A stretch of 64,000 nt of DNA from Oegoconia quadripuncta (GCA_949316235.1 OX438750.1:2990501-3054500); one strand, 5' to 3'. Numbered from the stretch's first letter, positions 44,817-55,598 are shown. Notes: generated by a model not told the origin, from the sequence alone. Made by a program: numbers and translations.

Positions 44817-45177
44817 TGTTAGGAACACCCAATCACTATTTGGGATATCTGTGACCACCCCATTGGGATATAGGTCGTGACGTTGTGTATGTATGTTCAG
44901 TATAGAACCTCGCCTGACTTATCGGCAGAATTATGTCAAGACTGGCGCCATCTATCGGCGAACCCGTGAACCCACCTCTAAACCATCTATTCACTTCAAG
45001 TGTACCTTTCTCACGGGTTCCTGGACAATCCGATAGATGGCGCGAATCTAAATATATATATATATACTGGCGCGCGGCCATTTTTTCTTTCTCTTGCGAT
45101 CGGACAACATCCAATAAAACCTAGATACCACGCAGCCTGCAGTTTATCTTCTCCCAACATAATTTGGTGACCCCGAC
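44817..45177 (+). mobile_element. 5' LTR with adjoining primer-binding site
   Basis: A TG...CA interval (TGTTAGGAAC at 44817 to CTCCCAACA at 45159) contains an A/T promoter motif ('aaatatatatatatata', 45048-45066) and a polyadenylation signal 'aataaaa' at about 45113. 'tggtgaccccgac' follows three to five bases after its end, the kind of tRNA primer-binding site found in insect LTR retrotransposons. An inner hairpin pairs 'gcgccatctatcgg' with 'ccgatagatggcgc'. No gag or pol follows; a LINE piece begins by 45338. The exact LTR start could also be 44850. Confidence 0.65.
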
Positions 45178-45337
45178 AACGTCGATCCAGACTCAAGGCT
45201 GCGTAGCGTGGCGTTCATCAAAAATATTGCTCTGTCCTTCATTCGAAAAGCGTGAATGGTTGACATCATACTGTACTTTCGCGCACCGCTCTCATTACCT
45301 GTGTCCCCGCTAATTAGCATCCGTTTAATTAAATATC

Positions 45338-45690
45338 TTTCATGGGGAGTGTCCTGAAGAACTGTTCGAGCTAATACCCGCTGCTCAATTTAACCGATAC
45401 ACTTCTCGTCGAAAATTAAATTTCCATCCACATCACCTGGATGAGTGGAAGTCTACCACTGTACGTTTCTCAAGAAACTTCTTACCACGTACGACCACCC
45501 TGTGGAACGGACTTCCGGCAGTGGTATTCCCGAACGAGTACGACATTGGAACCTTCAAGAAACGAGCCCACACCTTCCTCAAAGGCCGGCAACGCATCTG
45601 TGACCCTTTTGGTGTTGCGGGTGTCCATGGGCGGCGGCGATTGCTTTCCATCAGGTGACCCGCATGCTCGTTTGCCGCCCTCTCATTTCC
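45338..45690 (+). mobile_element. CR1/Jockey-group LINE ORF2 end and 3' UTR
   Basis: Open frames give '[18 protein letters not shown]', '[18 protein letters not shown]', then '[19 protein letters not shown]' and '[19 protein letters not shown]'. These are the usual last residues of this LINE type. The 3' UTR 'gggcggcggcgattgctttc' follows. Confidence 0.8.
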
Positions 45691-45691
45691 A

Positions 45692-45757
45692 CACTAAGCA
45701 AATAGGCTTGTAATATGGATACCAGATGGTTGATAAACTACATAATTACATAATGGT
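45692..45757 (-). mobile_element. SINE A 3' scrap
   Basis: 'taagcaaataggcttgtaat' and 'taccagatggttgataaact' correspond to the SINE A body on the minus strand. Confidence 0.55.
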
Positions 45758-46400
45758 AAGTGAAATAGAAGGTATTGGCATAGGTAGTTTTTTTTTTTTT
45801 TTTTTTTCAAAAAAGCACGCGAGGCCCTAATTTGATACGCAACTGGCGGAATTTGTAGGGTTCCTACAATGCGAAATTTATTTGGAACTCATATTTTCTC
45901 CAAGTTTCCTTTATTTATTTAGTTTGATGTAATTATGTGGAATTGGCTACAAACGCGACCGTCAAATGACACAATTAACGCTATATTCGAACGTAGTTTT
46001 GAAAAAAATAATTAAACTATAAATATGCCCTATTTTTTTCATTACGGTAAATACACTCATCCGGTATAAATGAAAAACATCCATAACTTATGTACCATGT
46101 CATGTACATACCATGTAAATGGATAAGCGGGATTTTGTAGTGAATTGTTACTAATGTATTAAAATACCTAAATAATAATATTGATGTGCACAGGTAGCTA
46201 CTTGTTACGTACAATACCTACCACTTTCACGATTTTTTCTGTTTTCTGGGTGCAACTAGGTAATTGTAAGACTCGATAGTAATTAGTGGATAACGTTGCT
46301 GGTTGTACAATTGATGACTCGAACCCATTGTATTACTTAATTTAGTGAAACACATTGTACAGCTGTTTGTTGTCCCAAATAAAATAAAATGTCTGTATTC

Positions 46401-46484
46401 AGTACAAGTATATGCCCCTAGCGGGATTCGAATACGCGACCTTTTGGTATAGCAGAGTTTCTAACCACTACACCAAACAGCGCG
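46401..46484 (-). mobile_element. SINE A head fragment
   Basis: 'gcccctagcgggattcgaat' and 'ctaaccactacaccaaaca' give the head region; a short gap removes part of the anticodon-like arm. Confidence 0.7.
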
Positions 46485-46947
46485 TCATTCTCGCCCGAGT
46501 CCTAATCGCGTTCTCACGAGTTGTGTTTGGGTTTGTGGTTTCCAGCCTCGACCAAGTAATAATTCATTGTCTATTTTATCATCCAACTGTAACTGACTTT
46601 TCATTAAAAACCTGCTCTGTTAAATGAAAAGCTCCAAATTCGAGGCAAGCCTCCTAAGGCATCGCCCTTTGTATCGTTGCTAATCGCTCCAAACGGATGA
46701 GGGGACAGGGATTCGTGAAGGTCGCCCTGCCTGAAGTCGCATCACGGGTCTTAGCAGATTTCCAAGGCTTTATTCAACCGTCCCATTCAACGTGGCCTTC
46801 GTGTTCATATAGTGTGCGCCATTTCGATATCGGTGATTACAACTATGCCAACCAATAGTGCTACATTAGTGCCTAATAGTGCCCAAAGCACAAAAATAGT
46901 GCTACTGTATTTTAGGAGCCTACACCTAAATAGCGTTCTTCTTCAAT

Positions 46948-48588
46948 TTAAGAGCTATGCTCTTGTCGGTGGAGTAACGACCATGTCTCTCTACTTTTCG
47001 CCCTCGTTTTAACCTCTTGGTAGGTACTCTGTGCCAGTGCCAAAGCATTTTTTTCAGGCGTATCTGTTAAAATTGCTGACTTGCGAGTTTTTCGTGTTAT
47101 TTTGGTTGTTCTCGCAGCGGCTTTTTGATAAGGCCGAATAATCTCGGGAGAAAAATTATTTTCATTGGGCATAATATCTTTGCTACAACCAGCAACTGGG
47201 TTAGTAAAAATTAAGCTTTCGGGTTCTGCCATGGTACTCTCTATGGGAGAATGAGGAGGAGATGGAGTTGAAGTTTCAGCCTCCGTGTTCTGTGCTGTAA
47301 CAGCGACATTTTCGACGTTAGAGTTAATTGTTTCGTCTATTGGTCTGTCAGTAACAAAAGCAGACAAGAAGTCTTCACCTTGAAAAATATCTTTATTGAA
47401 TGGTGCAATACCAGTCTTTTTAAATCCGTTGATGATGTTCGTTGGATTTAATGCCGAGGGTAAAGCATTTTTCACTATTGATGGAATGTCGTGTATAGTC
47501 ATTGTCTTGCCTGGATTGTTTCTAAGCCAACCATCTTGTTGACTGGCACAGTAATTTTTGAATGGTCCGTAGATCCCCACATCCAGAGGCTGGAGCTTAT
47601 GTGAACAATGTGGTGGGAAGGACAGCAATACCACATTGTTTTCTTTAGCTGTTTCGATGACCTCAATGTCCAAGTGTGAAGAATGATTGTCCAATAATAA
47701 GAGAACAGGGTCGGATGGAGATGGTTTCACATTATCTATGAAATGTTTTATAAATATTTTGAATTCCAGCCCAGTCATCCAGCCACTTGAGTTTCCGGCG
47801 CCAATGCAGCCTGGAGGACCATCGCGAACAAAATAGTCCCTGTATTTAATTCGTGGGAAGATAAACATACATGGCACCGAGTTCCCCACTGCATTTACTG
47901 CTACGCAAAGAGTTACAAGAGTCCCTCTCTCTGCTGATGTAATGGAACCAACTTGTTTAGATCCCTTTGGAGCTAAAATTTTTCTAGGTTTCAGTACTGT
48001 TGTCACACCTGTTTCGTCTACATTCCAGATGCGTGACGAAGGAAATTTATATCTATCCAACACGTCAGCCAATTTAGAAAAGAAATTTTCAACATTCGTT
48101 TTATTAAATGACGTGGTTCTGCTCAAGCTAGTAGCCTCTGGTGTTCTTATAGATAACGACTGGTTGCGTTTAAGAAATGCTGCTAGCCAATCAGACCCTG
48201 CTTCCTTTTTGTCAAGCCACGATTGCGGCATTACAATGTTGTGCTTAAGTGCACAAGCAAATGCCAGCTGCCTGACATCCTTCGGCGTCAATCCGTAATA
48301 AATTTGGCTGCATTTAATTAAGTAACTCACCAAAACGGCTTCTTGTTCGTTTTTAAAAACTTGCCTATTCCTCTGGTACCCGACTGTGAGAGATTCCATA
48401 GGTGTGCCCTTCTCTTTTGCTTCTTTTCTTTTCCTTAAGTATCTTGTTAGCGACATATGACATAATCCGAAGTCTTTTGCGATGCCACGAATTTTTTTAG
48501 TTTTGTCCTCCTCCAAAATAGCTGCTGCTTGTTCATAAATATCTTTAGATATTTTTCCCCGCTCTGTTTTTCTTATATACGTCCTCAT
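46948..48588 (-). CDS. pogo/Tigger-type (DDE_1) transposase, 546 codons, C-terminus fused to LINE
   Basis: From ATG at 48588 the frame stays open for 546 residues. Residues about 15-57 form a first helix-turn-helix (IRGIAKDFGLCHMSLTRYLR), and 80-145 a CENP-B-type second DNA-binding region (YGLTPKDVRQLAFACA, GSDWLAAFLKRN). The catalytic core shows IWNVDETGV (Asp191), LLLLDNHSSH (Asp300) and KLQPLDVGIYGPFK (Asp336), all three acids present, with D2-D3 36 apart. The family cuts and pastes DNA at TA sites; related proteins have been domesticated (jerky, CENP-B). The last 23-24 residues (from YQEVKTRAK) and the stop are LINE ORF2 sequence, so the native C-terminus is truncated. An acceptor-like 'ttttttgtag' stands directly before the ATG region, so a spliced leader is possible. 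The intact 1.6-kb frame suggests a recent arrival. Confidence 0.88.
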   Translation of the reverse strand: MRTYIRKTERGKISKDIYEQAAAILEEDKTKKIRGIAKDFGLCHMSLTRYLRKRKEAKEKGTPMESLTVGYQRNRQVFKNEQEAVLVSYLIKCSQIYYGLTPKDVRQLAFACALKHNIVMPQSWLDKKEAGSDWLAAFLKRNQSLSIRTPEATSLSRTTSFNKTNVENFFSKLADVLDRYKFPSSRIWNVDETGVTTVLKPRKILAPKGSKQVGSITSAERGTLVTLCVAVNAVGNSVPCMFIFPRIKYRDYFVRDGPPGCIGAGNSSGWMTGLEFKIFIKHFIDNVKPSPSDPVLLLLDNHSSHLDIEVIETAKENNVVLLSFPPHCSHKLQPLDVGIYGPFKNYCASQQDGWLRNNPGKTMTIHDIPSIVKNALPSALNPTNIINGFKKTGIAPFNKDIFQGEDFLSAFVTDRPIDETINSNVENVAVTAQNTEAETSTPSPPHSPIESTMAEPESLIFTNPVAGCSKDIMPNENNFSPEIIRPYQKAAARTTKITRKTRKSAILTDTPEKNALALAQSTYQEVKTRAKSRETWSLLHRQEHSS

Positions 48589-49069
48589 CCTACAAAAAAA
48601 GACCAAAACAATATAGCACAAATTATATCAGTCGGTAACAAGCACTACGGGGCAGGTAGTGACAAATCACAACCTGCCCCGCGCAAATGTAACTTTTAGC
48701 CCCAACGCCAAATCTGACCTTTTAAGGTTATGCAGTGAAAACGCCAATAAACATAGCTGTATAAACGTAGATTCATTGTTAAACGAAAGCATTAGGGCGT
48801 AAATATCACTACATGGACATCTTTGTCTTTATGGAACATAGGTTGCAAACCAATATTACGAAAAGTGTAAAATTTTACTAACCTGCGATTTTAATAGCGG
48901 CACGCGCGGGCTTCTCTCACAAAAACGCTGGCGCCACTGGCTCTCGCGGTGTGCTAGCCGACGGCGGCGGGAGTATTTGTCCCTTTCTAACGTCAGTATT
49001 GCGTTCTCTGTTTCGCGACCATTGCCACTGTAACTACCTACCCCTGTCACTTCCAGCCCCGGTCTCCCC
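47023..49069 (-). mobile_element. pogo/Tigger-like DNA transposon in a TA site
   Basis: It is flanked by TA (47021-47022 and 49070-49071) within the LINE. On the minus strand it begins 'ggggagaccggggctggaag' and contains a 480-base leader and a long transposase frame. Its far end ('ggcactggcacagagtacc') does not match the first end, so the 3' inverted repeat has been lost or is highly diverged. Confidence 0.8.
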
Positions 49070-49218
49070 TACGACACGACATTCACCTTTTCTTTCACTT
49101 GGTCAAAGTAATTACGCCTAGGTCTTCCCCTTCCTCTCTTTCCTTCAATCTTTCCCTCAATTATGTTTTTCAAAAAAATATCGTGTCGTATCAAGTGACC
49201 TATCATCTTTCCTCAGCG

Positions 49219-49650
49219 TTAAATACGTTTTAAAGTGCGTTGCTCCCGTACAAGGTGTGGCTTCGGATGCTCGCTGCAGCCTGTGGCGGCAAAGATACTC
49301 TCTTGCGTCGTTCCTCCCGCTCAAGGAGTCTCTTCCTCCTGGACACGATTTGCCATGGCCAACATGGAAATCCTTAAATCGGCTTCGAACTCAGGTTGGC
49401 CGCAGCAAAGATAATCTGTGCAGGTGGGGCTTCTCCGATGGCGGGAGTGATCGATGCGAGTGCGGAGTCTCCCCACAGACAATGCATGCATGTCTTGCCC
49501 CGCGTGTCCTGACAGCTGCACCTTTGACGACCTCCTTAACGCCACAGACAGTGCTGTTAGAGTGGCTAAGTTTTGGTCCAATAAAATTTGAAACTTGCCT
49601 CCACACAAAAAGAAGAATACGGTTATTTTCGCGAATTCTAAATTATTGAT
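49219..49650 (+). mobile_element. LINE ORF2 C-terminal zinc-finger-like region
   Basis: 'WKSLNRLRTQVGRSKDNLCR', then 'WGFSDGGSDRCECGVSPQTM' and 'HACL' match the LNRLRTG...W...C-x-C-G...Q-T...H motif that ends many Jockey/I-group ORF2 proteins. The frame is open over about 125 codons, upstream part missing. Confidence 0.7.
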
Positions 49651-50336
49651 AAAAACATTCATTTTATTTTATAATCATGAATTCTGGAAAATAACCCCCA
49701 TCAAAGCTATTTAGGTATTATTATTAATTAGCTTTTAGGCTTTTCCAGTACAGGTCACAGCAATTTTTTGTCTTATTCTGTATTTAAAAAGAAATCTTAA
49801 TTTATCCAATGAGGGCGCCACTGGACGGAATAGACCCTCGTAAAGTTTACGACAAGTTTTGTTATTCGCTCGTATTGAGCGAAAAAATAACACTGTCAGT
49901 AAAATATTCAAAATGTACATAAATAGTCATAATTACATATTTATAGGTGTATATTTAAGTAGCTATTTTTATCCAAATTATCTTAATATAATTTTAAAAT
50001 TAAATATTTGAGTTTTTATTTGTTTGCTTGATTAGTAAACGAGTTAGCATAACTGTGTGTTTAATGCCAATAATGTTTGTTATCTTAGATAAGATAACAA
50101 ACTTTATTGGCACTTTTGGATCCGATGCGCCCTCTTAAGGCATCAAAACTAACGGTAAATTCCATGGTGTGTACGCTACGTTGATGGTCGTTGGACAGCA
50201 AGTTTGACTACCGTCTCGCTATGCCTGCACACAGGAGCTGTGTGAAAGAATGAGATCAACTGCACACTGTCAATCAAGTGTCCAATAAGCCAATGCTAAT
50301 TAAAAAAAAAAACGCGACAGAATAGAGAACTACCTC

Positions 50337-50740
50337 GGCTTTTTGGCGGGATCTCGGCGAGTGAAGTAGCATTTTTGTTAATAATTCTTATAATTTGTGC
50401 ATTCTGATTATTGAAGCTTAATAATGGAAGAATATTGTGCAGCATAAGTTAGTAATGGTGTCCAAGTGAAGGGAAGTGTAAATTAAAGTGCGTAACGAAG
50501 CTTTCGGATTCCCACAAGAAGCCGTCAAAATCTTTTGTTTACAAAATGCTTTAGCATTCTGCCACTTTACTGAAAAATGACTTGACCGTGATTAGACTCT
50601 GTATACGCTAAGTATACGACGAATTACTTGTTTTGACTGAGACTGACTTATAAACGAAGAAATAAGAAAAATGAGACATGGCTGTTATGGGCTAGATCCC
50701 TTTGCCTTCTCCGAGAGGAGAGAACAAAACGAACAAAAAA
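50337..50740 (+). mobile_element. Family D retroposon, longest copy, 12-bp target duplication
   Basis: GAGAACTACCTC (50325-50336) and GAGAGCTACCTC (50741-50752) flank it, one mismatch. It starts 'ggctttttggcgggatctcg' and ends 'ccgagaggagagaacaaaac' plus an A-rich tail. It has landed in a LINE ORF. No tRNA A or B box, 5S or 7SL similarity could be seen. Confidence 0.9.
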
Positions 50741-51000
50741 GAGAGCTACCTCCTTTTTGCTATCGGTAAAGAGAGTAATGTTGCAAATAAACTGGTCACC
50801 GCAAAGCCTCATCACAGGACGATGGCTTTTCGAGGCAGTTTTAAATATTCGGCCACCAAATGTTGGAACAACCTGCCGCCTCCTCTCATACAACTTAGGT
50901 CCATTGGCACATTTAAACAAAAATTGAAGTTGTATTTATTAAATTACCAAATTAACTTGCCCTTGGGTGGCCGAGTTGTTCCATCATATCTGCTTTGACG
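50741..51000 (+). mobile_element. LINE ORF2 C-terminus
   Basis: 'KPHHRTMAFRGSFKYSATKC', 'WNNLPPPLIQLRSIGTFKQK' and 'LKLYLLNYQ' follow the pattern R-x-x-x-F...A-x-x-W-N-x-L-P...F-K-x-x-L, typical of CR1/L2-group ORF2 ends. Only about 85 codons remain. Confidence 0.65.
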
Positions 51001-52038
51001 TGGCGACAAATGATATTATATTATCATACTGCTTCCCCATATTAGATACTGTATTATTCTTTCATATATTTATGTTATTCTTTCCTTCGTCATAATTTTA
51101 TAAATTATCTGTATAAATATTCAGTGTATATATTAAATAATGTTTAATTTTATCTATATGCAACTGTTATATTTAGTTGTGTGGATGGATTTGCACGACT
51201 AGTACAACTTTCCGCATCGCGTCGGAGGCTCTTGATGTTGGGCTCCTCTGAAAACCAGCGCTGTAACAATTGCTACAGCATACGCTGAGATGGAGTCCAT
51301 ATTTGACATCACACTGCACTCACCGCATTTCAAAATCTGTTTCTGTATATTGTGATAATATTCTCGTTTTTATTAATATTGTTGTTGCTATAGTGTGCTG
51401 TCAAATAAACATAATATGTCTATGTCAAACATAATTTATTTTGTTCCACAGGAGCAGGAGTCGTAACGTGACGTCCGACTTCGGGTGATACAGGGTTGAC
51501 ATTGTTTAAAACACTTTTTTTGTGTAAAGTGTAATATAAAACATATGTTTCTTTAATAATATTTGTTGATTTTTATTATGAAGCTTGTAAGAGCAGGTAT
51601 TGAGTTCCCTGTCCTACAGGATGTTAATGTTCGTTCCTCGTGACCGCGACGCGTACCGATACCACGAGTGTCCTTGGCGGAGTGCGGGATGAATTTATTT
51701 CTTGTTTATGATGTTTCCTAGATTGTTAAATGTTTACTGAAAATGTTTGTTAAAGGTGTTAAATTATATCCAAAATATTGAATGTAATTATGTAACTGTT
51801 TATTGTTTGAGAGCTATGTAGCAACTGTTTTTCTGGGTCGCGCGACTTGGCTTCGCCGCGATGGCCTGCACTGCTGATTCTTCAGTATTTGTTTTTTTGT
51901 ATAATTTGGGTTACATGCGCAGGTCGTCTCTGTCAAAGTACACATTTTGTACATGCTTGTACAAAGCTGAAGATGGTAGGTCATCTAACTAATATTGTAA
52001 ATGAGAATGTTTGTTTGTTGTTCAATCACAGCGAAAAC
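51001..52038. other. Unique-looking stretch, possibly a 3' UTR
   Basis: A sequence without recognised repeats runs from 51440. It begins at an acceptor-like 'ttgttccacag' followed by GAG CAG GAG TCG TAA (51452-51466), then A/T-rich sequence with polyadenylation-like 'aatataaa'. This could be the last exon of an unidentified plus-strand transcript, but no coding context supports it. Confidence 0.2.
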
Positions 52039-52316
52039 GTATAAATAAATAAATAATAAATAACCTTAGACATTCACACAGCGCCATCTAGTTCCACAGC
52101 AAGCAACTATATGCTTGTGTTGCGGATACCAGATGGTTGATATACTACATAAATAGGTACATTTTTTTTGTAAATAAATACTTATAAATGAAAACATCCA
52201 TAACTCGGGTACACATATGTGTATTCACAACACAAACATATGCCCCTAACGGGATTCGAACCCGCAACCTTTTGGTATAGTGGTCAGAGTTGCTAACCAC
52301 TACACCAAACAGGTCG
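52039..52316 (-). mobile_element. SINE A, copy 8
   Basis: Complete in minus orientation from 'gacctgtttggtgtagtgg' (upper end) to the 'aaggttatttattatttat' tail. Confidence 0.88.
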
Positions 52317-52721
52317 TCAATATATAATAACTAGTATACCGCCCGCGGCTTCGCCAGCGTTAGAAAGATTTATCGCGGATATGTTTAATTTGTTTATCCC
52401 GCATTACCTTTATCGGGATACAAAATGTTCTATGTGTTAATCCAGGGTATTCTACTTATATACTTACCAAAATTTCATCAAAATTCGTTCATCCTTCCGT
52501 TCGTTTAAGTTACAGTGCGGAGTACATCTAAGTACCTAACCGAGTAAGTACTGAATATGTACCCCACTAAGAATCGAACCCGCGACGTCAGCTTTTTTTT
52601 TTTTTTTTTTTTCTTTTTTATGGAGCTTTGTCGAGAATCGACTATGCCGCTCAGTGTAGACCAACAGCAATAACTTAACTACGGCGGTTAATACCAATCT
52701 TATATAATTTATATATGATGA

Positions 52722-52910
52722 AACTCTGACCACTATACCAAAACGTCGCGGGTTCGAATCCCGCTAGGGGTTTATTTTTGTATGATGAATACAGACATGT
52801 GTTCCCGAGTTATGGATCTTTTTCATTTATTTATGTATTTATTTATATAAAAAAAATGTATGTGTGTAGTTTATCAACCATCTGGTATCCATAACACAAG
52901 CCTAGATATA
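52722..52910 (+). mobile_element. SINE A, copy 9, 5'- and 3'-incomplete
   Basis: It starts within the head ('aaactctgaccactatacca', 'cgcgggttcgaatcccgcta') and stops at 'cataacacaagcctag'. A 35-base SINE C head scrap lies just upstream at 52556-52590. Confidence 0.8.
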
Positions 52911-54681
52911 GTAGATTAGGTATTAACAAATTCGTAATCTAATAAAAAAGACCATTACAACCGATTTCTAGCCATTTCCTCATAATGTCTAAACCTAACG
53001 TAACTAAAATACTTTTAAGTGATAATAACCTTCTAATGGCATCTAAATTTCACTATCTGAGATTTAGTTACTCGAAGTGAGATAATAAATAGTTAACTTT
53101 ACGTGAAATTTAGCAAGCTGGCAACACAAGCGGAATCTAATGTCATCTGTGAAACATCGATAAACTAGGGGAGATGGCAGCACTGACTTCATATCTTTCA
53201 GGTCTATCAACACCGTTTGACGAACTAGCGCTTTTCGTGTTAGATTCAGCGCTTTTCAAAGCAAATGACGTCGGTTAGTTTTGGCGCGCTTTTAGGGTTA
53301 CCGAAACATCGAAATGGAAAATCTGCTTTACAAAATATTGTGTAATTTTTTTTTTTTATGGTTAACTGGATACGCATTTGACCATAATCTCACCTGATGG
53401 GAAGTGATGTAAATTGTGTTAACAACTTCTCTATTTATTTGCAAGCCTTTTTTTTTATCAAGGACTGCGGAGACGCGTTTGGCCACAATCTCACCTGCGA
53501 TGACACGCCGGGCGACGCGATCACCTTTAAAGTAGAATAACTTTCAAAATGTCATAATAGTAGGTCTAAATTAGTCATCCATCTATCTCATATTCGAAGG
53601 TTAAGAAAGAGGGGATTCAATATTCATATATCCCTACTGGTCTGCTAGCCGATATAAACCTACTTCCTGATACAAATCCCTCCTCGCCCTCTTCTTTGGC
53701 ACGGACGGCAAATACACCCATACCTACTTTTACCAGATCAGTTTTTACCGTAAGGAAAAATATAGGACATATTAGTTAAGTGAAATAGAAGGTATTGGCA
53801 TAGGTAGTTTAGTTTATTTTTGTCAAAACCATAATCGAAAAATGCGTTGTGTCATTGAAAAAAAAATAAACTACCTATGCTAACTTCTAATTCACTTACC
53901 AAATGTGCCCTATTTTTTAATAGGTAAGGTATGTAGGTATATGCCCCGAGTCGGGCGCCAGAACTAAATTCGATTTAATATTCTAATAACGCTTCTACTT
54001 AAATACAAATTTCAGCTACCAACAAGCAACCGAAAAAAGTGTCATACAAAACAGTCGAATTGAGAATCTCTTCCTTTTATTGAAGTCGGTTAAATATTCA
54101 TTTATTTTTGAAATCTAACACCTGAACCATACCTAAATATTTTTATCTAAAACAGTGCTTAGCTAACACGAATCAATATAAAATAAGGACGGAATCCCAA
54201 CAATCTGCAAATAAAATGAAAAGCAAGTTCCCAACTTAAAAATGCAATCACCAATGAAAACGCATTCCGAAACTAATCATGGACCTGCGCAATCCAGCGC
54301 TTTCAGCTGCGTAGAGCGCGCACACCTGATTACAGTCACCACCCGTTCCCGGGCAGAGTGGGACGTGCCGCTTTCCCGCTATCGATTATACGCCTTCACG
54401 CATTCAGAGGCGAGCAAAAAAACACGCGCGCGAACAAAAAACCTCACCCATGAATAAGAAAATTCATAACACGAGTTAACAGACATTTAAATGCAATCTA
54501 AACTATGTTCTAGTATCGAATCCCGGACAATCTTGAGCAAGGATCTTATTAGAGGGAGACAGGTGATGAAAAAAAGGATGGGCTGTGTAAAACCTCCGTG
54601 TTATAATTAAATTGTTAATTGAAATCCTGGCTGAATGTGACAGATGTGTTAGTGAGGATTTTAAAACGATTATTTTTTTAG
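52911..54681. other. Stretch without recognised genes
   Basis: It contains short antisense LINE-tail pieces at 53350-53420 and 53450-53510 ('gcgtttgaccataatctcac'-type) and an A/T-rich inverted block at 53740-53910. 54260-54440 is a GC-richer segment that could be a promoter-proximal region. No exon with two splice sites was seen before 54682. Confidence 0.35.
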
Positions 54682-54740
54682 GTTGCTACTCGTTTTTATC
54701 CTGTGGTGCCTTGTGCATTTCCCAGAATGTTGTGAAATAA
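54682..54740 (+). CDS. Possible signal-peptide exon of a secreted or membrane protein
   Basis: A T-rich acceptor ('tatttttttag') and a perfect donor ('gtaagt') bound 59 bases. Only one frame is open and it reads LLLVFILWCLVHFPECCEI, a hydrophobic core with a plausible cleavage region. The first base G would complete a codon begun upstream; if that exon ended in AT, the split codon would be the start Met. No upstream or downstream partner exon was found in the window, so the gene is only suspected. Confidence 0.3.
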
Positions 54741-55154
54741 GTAAGTACTATACATAAATATTCTTTAAAATAGTTACCTTATATTATAATATAATGAATC
54801 TATAAAAAAGCAGACACAGTTTTCACAAATTCTTGTATTTTTTTTTAAGGAATACTTAATTAGGTCAATCCAGGTAGGTACAGTCAACAAACTTGAAATA
54901 TAGACCATCGTCTATTCCTCATCCTTTTAAACGACGGGTGATATGTTATCTTTGTCTGGATGTAGGTATCTCAGTAATGCGTGGTCCGATTTCAGTGTAG
55001 TTTTTTTTAAACTAAGATTAAACGACAGTCATGTTTTACTGGTAAGTCCGCTTCTGATTACGACCAACTTCCACTAGGAACGATAGTCGAATCCAATCAA
55101 AAAAAATTCAATTATCTCCCTATACAAAGTAAATCATTCGGAAACCACCTTTAG

Positions 55155-55473
55155 CTGCTCAATTTAACCGATACACTTCTCGCCGAAAATTAAATTTCAA
55201 TCCACATCACCTGGATGAGTGGAAGTCTACCACTGTACGTTTCTCAAGAAACTTCTTACCACGTACGACCACCCTGTGGAACGGACTTCCGGCAGCGGTA
55301 TTCCCGAACGAGTACGACATTGGAACCTTCAAGAAACGAGCCTACACCTTCCTCAAAGGCCGGCAACGCATCTGTGACCCTTTTGGTGTTGCGAGTGTCC
55401 ATGGGCGGCGGTGATTGCTTTCCATCAGGTGACCCGCATGCTCGTTTGCCGCCCTCTCATATAAAAAAAAAAA
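55155..55473 (+). mobile_element. CR1/Jockey-group LINE end inside a family I repeat
   Basis: It is nearly identical to 45370-45690 ('[19 protein letters not shown]', '[19 protein letters not shown]') with poly(A) at 55460-55472. Family I sequence flanks it: 'caaagtaaatcattcggaaa' on the left and 'ggttcctagtggaa', 'gttcgtaatcaggagtgg' on the right. Confidence 0.82.
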
Positions 55474-55598
55474 GGTAAGGAAGTCTAACAATTTTCGGCT
55501 AGATTCAGCTATGGTTCCTAGTGGAAATTTGTTCGTAATCAGGAGTGGAGTCACCAGCTGAAAATCGTTGGACTTCTATACTGAAGGAGGTTTTATAA

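Larger units (their letters stand above)
46941..49218 (-). mobile_element. RTE/Proto2-like LINE C-terminus interrupted by a DNA transposon
   Basis: The two halves are 49218-49070 ('[20 protein letters not shown]', 'RGRGRPRRNYFDQVKEKV', NVVS) and 47022-46941 ([20 protein letters not shown], then EHSS and TAA). Removing 47023-49071 rejoins them in frame as ...NVVS-YQEVK.... Relatives at 24950-25262 and 35826 show the uninterrupted order. Confidence 0.85.

Noticed and set aside
54242..54457. 71-codon frame in a GC-richer patch
   Set aside because: The product is compositionally random, with no splice partners; the patch is noted only as a possible promoter-proximal region.
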